Shown here one piece after another: positions 62,661-64,000 of a stretch of 64,000 nt of DNA. Numbering within the stretch: the first letter of the stretch is position 1; every line of letters begins with the position of its first letter. Origin of the DNA: Flammeovirgaceae bacterium UBA7330 (lineage in GTDB: Bacteria; Bacteroidota; Bacteroidia; Cytophagales; Cyclobacteriaceae); assembly GCA_002471275.1 (NCBI GenBank), contig DKPQ01000014.1, positions 461 to 64,460 of the forward strand. Direction: 5' to 3'. The notes beneath the pieces are model-generated. The model made no database searches. It was not told the origin of the DNA and worked only from the letters and a program-made list of their open reading frames with translations. The translations under genes were made by a program, and so were the position numbers.

Positions 62661-62684
62661 TTTATTTCAATTATTTGAAATAAA
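62661..62684. promoter_or_regulatory. Perfect 10-bp inverted repeat upstream of the lipoprotein
   Basis: TTTATTTCAA (62661-62670) and TTGAAATAAA (62675-62684) flank four bases, 25 bases before the ATG at 62710. It may be an operator or a leader hairpin. Confidence 0.4.
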
Positions 62685-62709
62685 ATTCAAACCATTTTAA
62701 GTAATTATT

Positions 62710-63416
62710 ATGAGATATTTATTGACTTTAAAAGGGCTTCTTGTCCTTATTTTGACTTATTCAATAACAGCGTGTGAGAATGAATCACTAAATGATGAAA
62801 TAAATACGATTCACTTCTTACTAATAAAATAACCAAGGCAATAAACTCACTGTCGTACGAAGAGTTTCAAAATGAGTTAGACAAAATTATTCCGTGGGTT
62901 TATACCGAAGTGCCCTCCTCAGATCGTAATAAATTGTTCGACCGGCTAGCAATATTAAAATATGGCATGAGATCACTGCATGAAAATCATGTCAGAAAAA
63001 CTGGTTATCAGGAATTCGAATCCTCAAGAGTTATGAATCCTTGCCCGGGTGGTTCTTGCAATGGTGGTGATCTGCAACAATATCAACGAGACAATACGCT
63101 TTCTTTCTTACAAGGCGCACCTGCAGGTTGTTACCCAATTTTTGATAGAACAGATGGTTTTGCAGTGAAAGATGAAGCTGGTTTTATAATATTCAAGCAT
63201 TGCCCAAATGGTACCGAATATACCTCTGATTGTTCTTGTACTGTCGTATCTTGGTGGGACAGCTGGGGTAGGTGCGCAGCTGGAATACTTGGTGCTGGTG
63301 CACTAGCTGGTGCAGCACTTACAACCCCCACCGTTTTTGGTATACCAATTGGTGCTGTAGTAGGTGTTGTGGCTGGTGCTGCTACTGGTGCTGCATCTTT
63401 TTGTGGAACACCGTAA
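62710..63416 (+). pseudogene. Cysteine-rich lipoprotein interrupted by a frameshift
   Basis: The first frame begins ATG at 62710 with a lipoprotein signal (LVLILTYSITACEN, lipobox Cys about 22) and stops at 62832 after 40 codons. Restoring one base within about 62796-62804 would join it to a second frame that runs to 63416 and reads on through SLLTNKITKAINSLSYEEFQ. The whole would be about 235 residues. The later part has about eight Cys (PCPGGSC, GCYPIF, KHCPNG, DCSC, GRCAAG) and a glycine/alanine-rich helix-like stretch with GxxxG motifs (about the last 45 residues, GILGAGALAGAAL, VGVVAGAATGAAS) such as occur in membrane-active peptides. No family recognised. It may be a real inactivating mutation or a sequencing error in an A-rich run. 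Confidence 0.65.
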
Positions 63417-63432
63417 TAGTCAATGAAAAACC

Positions 63433-63633
63433 ATGATAACTAGGAACAAAAAAACAATATGGGTATCATTATTAATCTCGCTATTCATGATGATACTTTC
63501 TTTAAACACTTTAATTAATGCAATTGACGACAGCGTCAAATGGAAAGTGCTTTCCTCAGGTTTTGGCTTTATAGTATTTACTGTCCTTATAGGATATTAT
63601 GCTTTCACCTTAAAGAAGCTTAGTGATACCTAA
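63433..63633 (+). CDS. Small two-helix membrane protein
   Basis: 66 residues. Two hydrophobic helices can be read (about 9-30 IWVSLLISLFMMILSLNTL and 40-60 LSSGFGFIVFTVLIGYYAF) with a short polar loop (NAIDDSVKWK) between, and a basic start MITRNKK. It begins 16 bases after the stop of the cysteine-rich lipoprotein gene and is probably co-transcribed. A small membrane protein after a gene with a glycine-rich tail resembles toxin-immunity layouts, but no family is recognised. Confidence 0.6.
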   Translation: MITRNKKTIWVSLLISLFMMILSLNTLINAIDDSVKWKVLSSGFGFIVFTVLIGYYAFTLKKLSDT

Positions 63634-63655
63634 TTAATTGTTGAAATTTAAAAGA

Positions 63656-63732
63656 CCAGGTTGTCCGACATGTTCCGTAAGGGCATGTCGGACCCTAGAT
63701 AAATGGGATTTCCAAATCCCGTGTAGTTAACA
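63656..63732. repeat. Dispersed hairpin repeat, last copy
   Basis: CCGACATG...CATGTCGG pairs as an 8-bp stem over TTCCGTAAGGG, followed by GGGATTTCCAAATCCC and GTGTAGTTAACA, the same order as the other copies. The hairpins could also serve as a terminator for the gene before them. Confidence 0.75.
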
Positions 63733-63835
63733 ATCCTCCCTTTCGATGCCAAGATTACTTCAGCCTTACCAGCTTTAGTGCTGGCAGGCTTCGTAATGAC
63801 GTTACTGTTTTTCAGTTTTGCTAAACAACAAAACC

Positions 63836-63868
63836 ACCGTCACTGCGAGCGGAGCGAAGCAGTCTCGT
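63836..63868. repeat. Short intergenic repeat of the GCGAGCGGAGCGAAGC type
   Basis: CACTGCGAGCGGAGCGAAGC and AGTCTCG form a pattern widely seen as an intergenic repeat in bacterial genomes (GCGAGCRAAGCGAAGC-like), with GC-rich imperfect pairing. The insert at 2365-2420 has a related GGAGCGAAGCGGAG. No gene is seen from 63869 to the edge. Confidence 0.45.
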
Positions 63869-64000
63869 TTTTTGGATAGACTCCACTTCAAACCCAGAAT
63901 CGATATCTAGTAGGCTTAGGGGCAAGATCGAATACTTATCTTCAGACTGAAAAATGGAAAACTGAACAGGCTATCACGGCGGCTGGGGAAAACCTGCCTT

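Noticed and set aside
59000..63732. Possible CRISPR array
   Set aside because: The repeats are long, imperfect, irregularly spaced and carry internal hairpins; no cas genes are present.
63836..63868. Fragment of a ribosomal RNA
   Set aside because: The GCGAGCGGAGCGAAGC pattern is a short intergenic repeat; no rRNA context on either side.

Overview
This window comes from a marine-type member of the Bacteroidota, probably Cytophagales-like. The evidence is two SusC/SusD pairs, type IX secretion sorting tails on secreted enzymes, promoters of the TAnnTTTG type, a tmRNA tag ending in A-M-A-A, and alternative TTG/GTG starts with little Shine-Dalgarno signal. No species can be named from the sequence alone. 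Most genes from 2.9 to 57 kb lie on the minus strand.

Region 1 (1-2.85 kb): the 5' part of a large repetitive exported protein that runs off the left edge, then the tmRNA gene ssrA with a promoter and terminator, a split duplicate of the tmRNA 3' end, and a small GIY-YIG nuclease.

Region 2 (2.9-19.5 kb, minus): a first utilisation locus controlled by an ECF sigma/FecR pair that signals through an STN-bearing SusC. It carries SusD, two tandem M14 carboxypeptidase-like proteins (one with a Tat signal, one without), two tandem beta-propeller proteins, a sodium/solute symporter, a FAD-dependent oxidoreductase and a sulfatase. Its substrate is not evident.

Region 3 (19.7-23.2 kb): a FucP-type sugar permease divergent from a PmoA-like (DUF6807) lipoprotein, then a REP-associated transposase between inverted short palindromes.

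Region 4 (23.3-50.8 kb, minus): a large alginate utilisation locus. A GntR/FadR regulator with two palindromic sites upstream heads it. SusC, SusD and two related surface glycan-binding lipoproteins follow, then a strong internal terminator. After that come lyases of six kinds or copies (PL6, PL17, PL7, PL15, a second PL7 and a second PL6), KdgF, a hexuronate-type MFS permease, two SDR reductases, a TIM-barrel isomerase-like protein, an Nramp-like carrier without the metal motif, a double-cupin lipoprotein, KDG kinase and a Kelch protein. The order gives a path: alginate cut outside and at the surface, import by SusCD, exolytic cleavage in the periplasm, uptake of the unsaturated uronate, KdgF opening to DEH, SDR reduction to KDG, and KdgK phosphorylation. 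KDPG aldolase is not in the window.

Region 5 (51-57.2 kb, minus): a BNR-type lipoprotein, aldose 1-epimerase, a GH2 glycosidase and a short CstA transporter.

Region 6 (57.4-64 kb, plus): accessory DNA. It has a ParDE toxin-antitoxin pair with a palindrome over its promoter, a RibD/DHFR-like reductase, a MORN protein, an AraC regulator, a CPBP protease, an outer-membrane-like protein, and a frameshifted cysteine-rich lipoprotein followed by a two-helix membrane protein. A dispersed family of hairpin repeats is scattered through this stretch.
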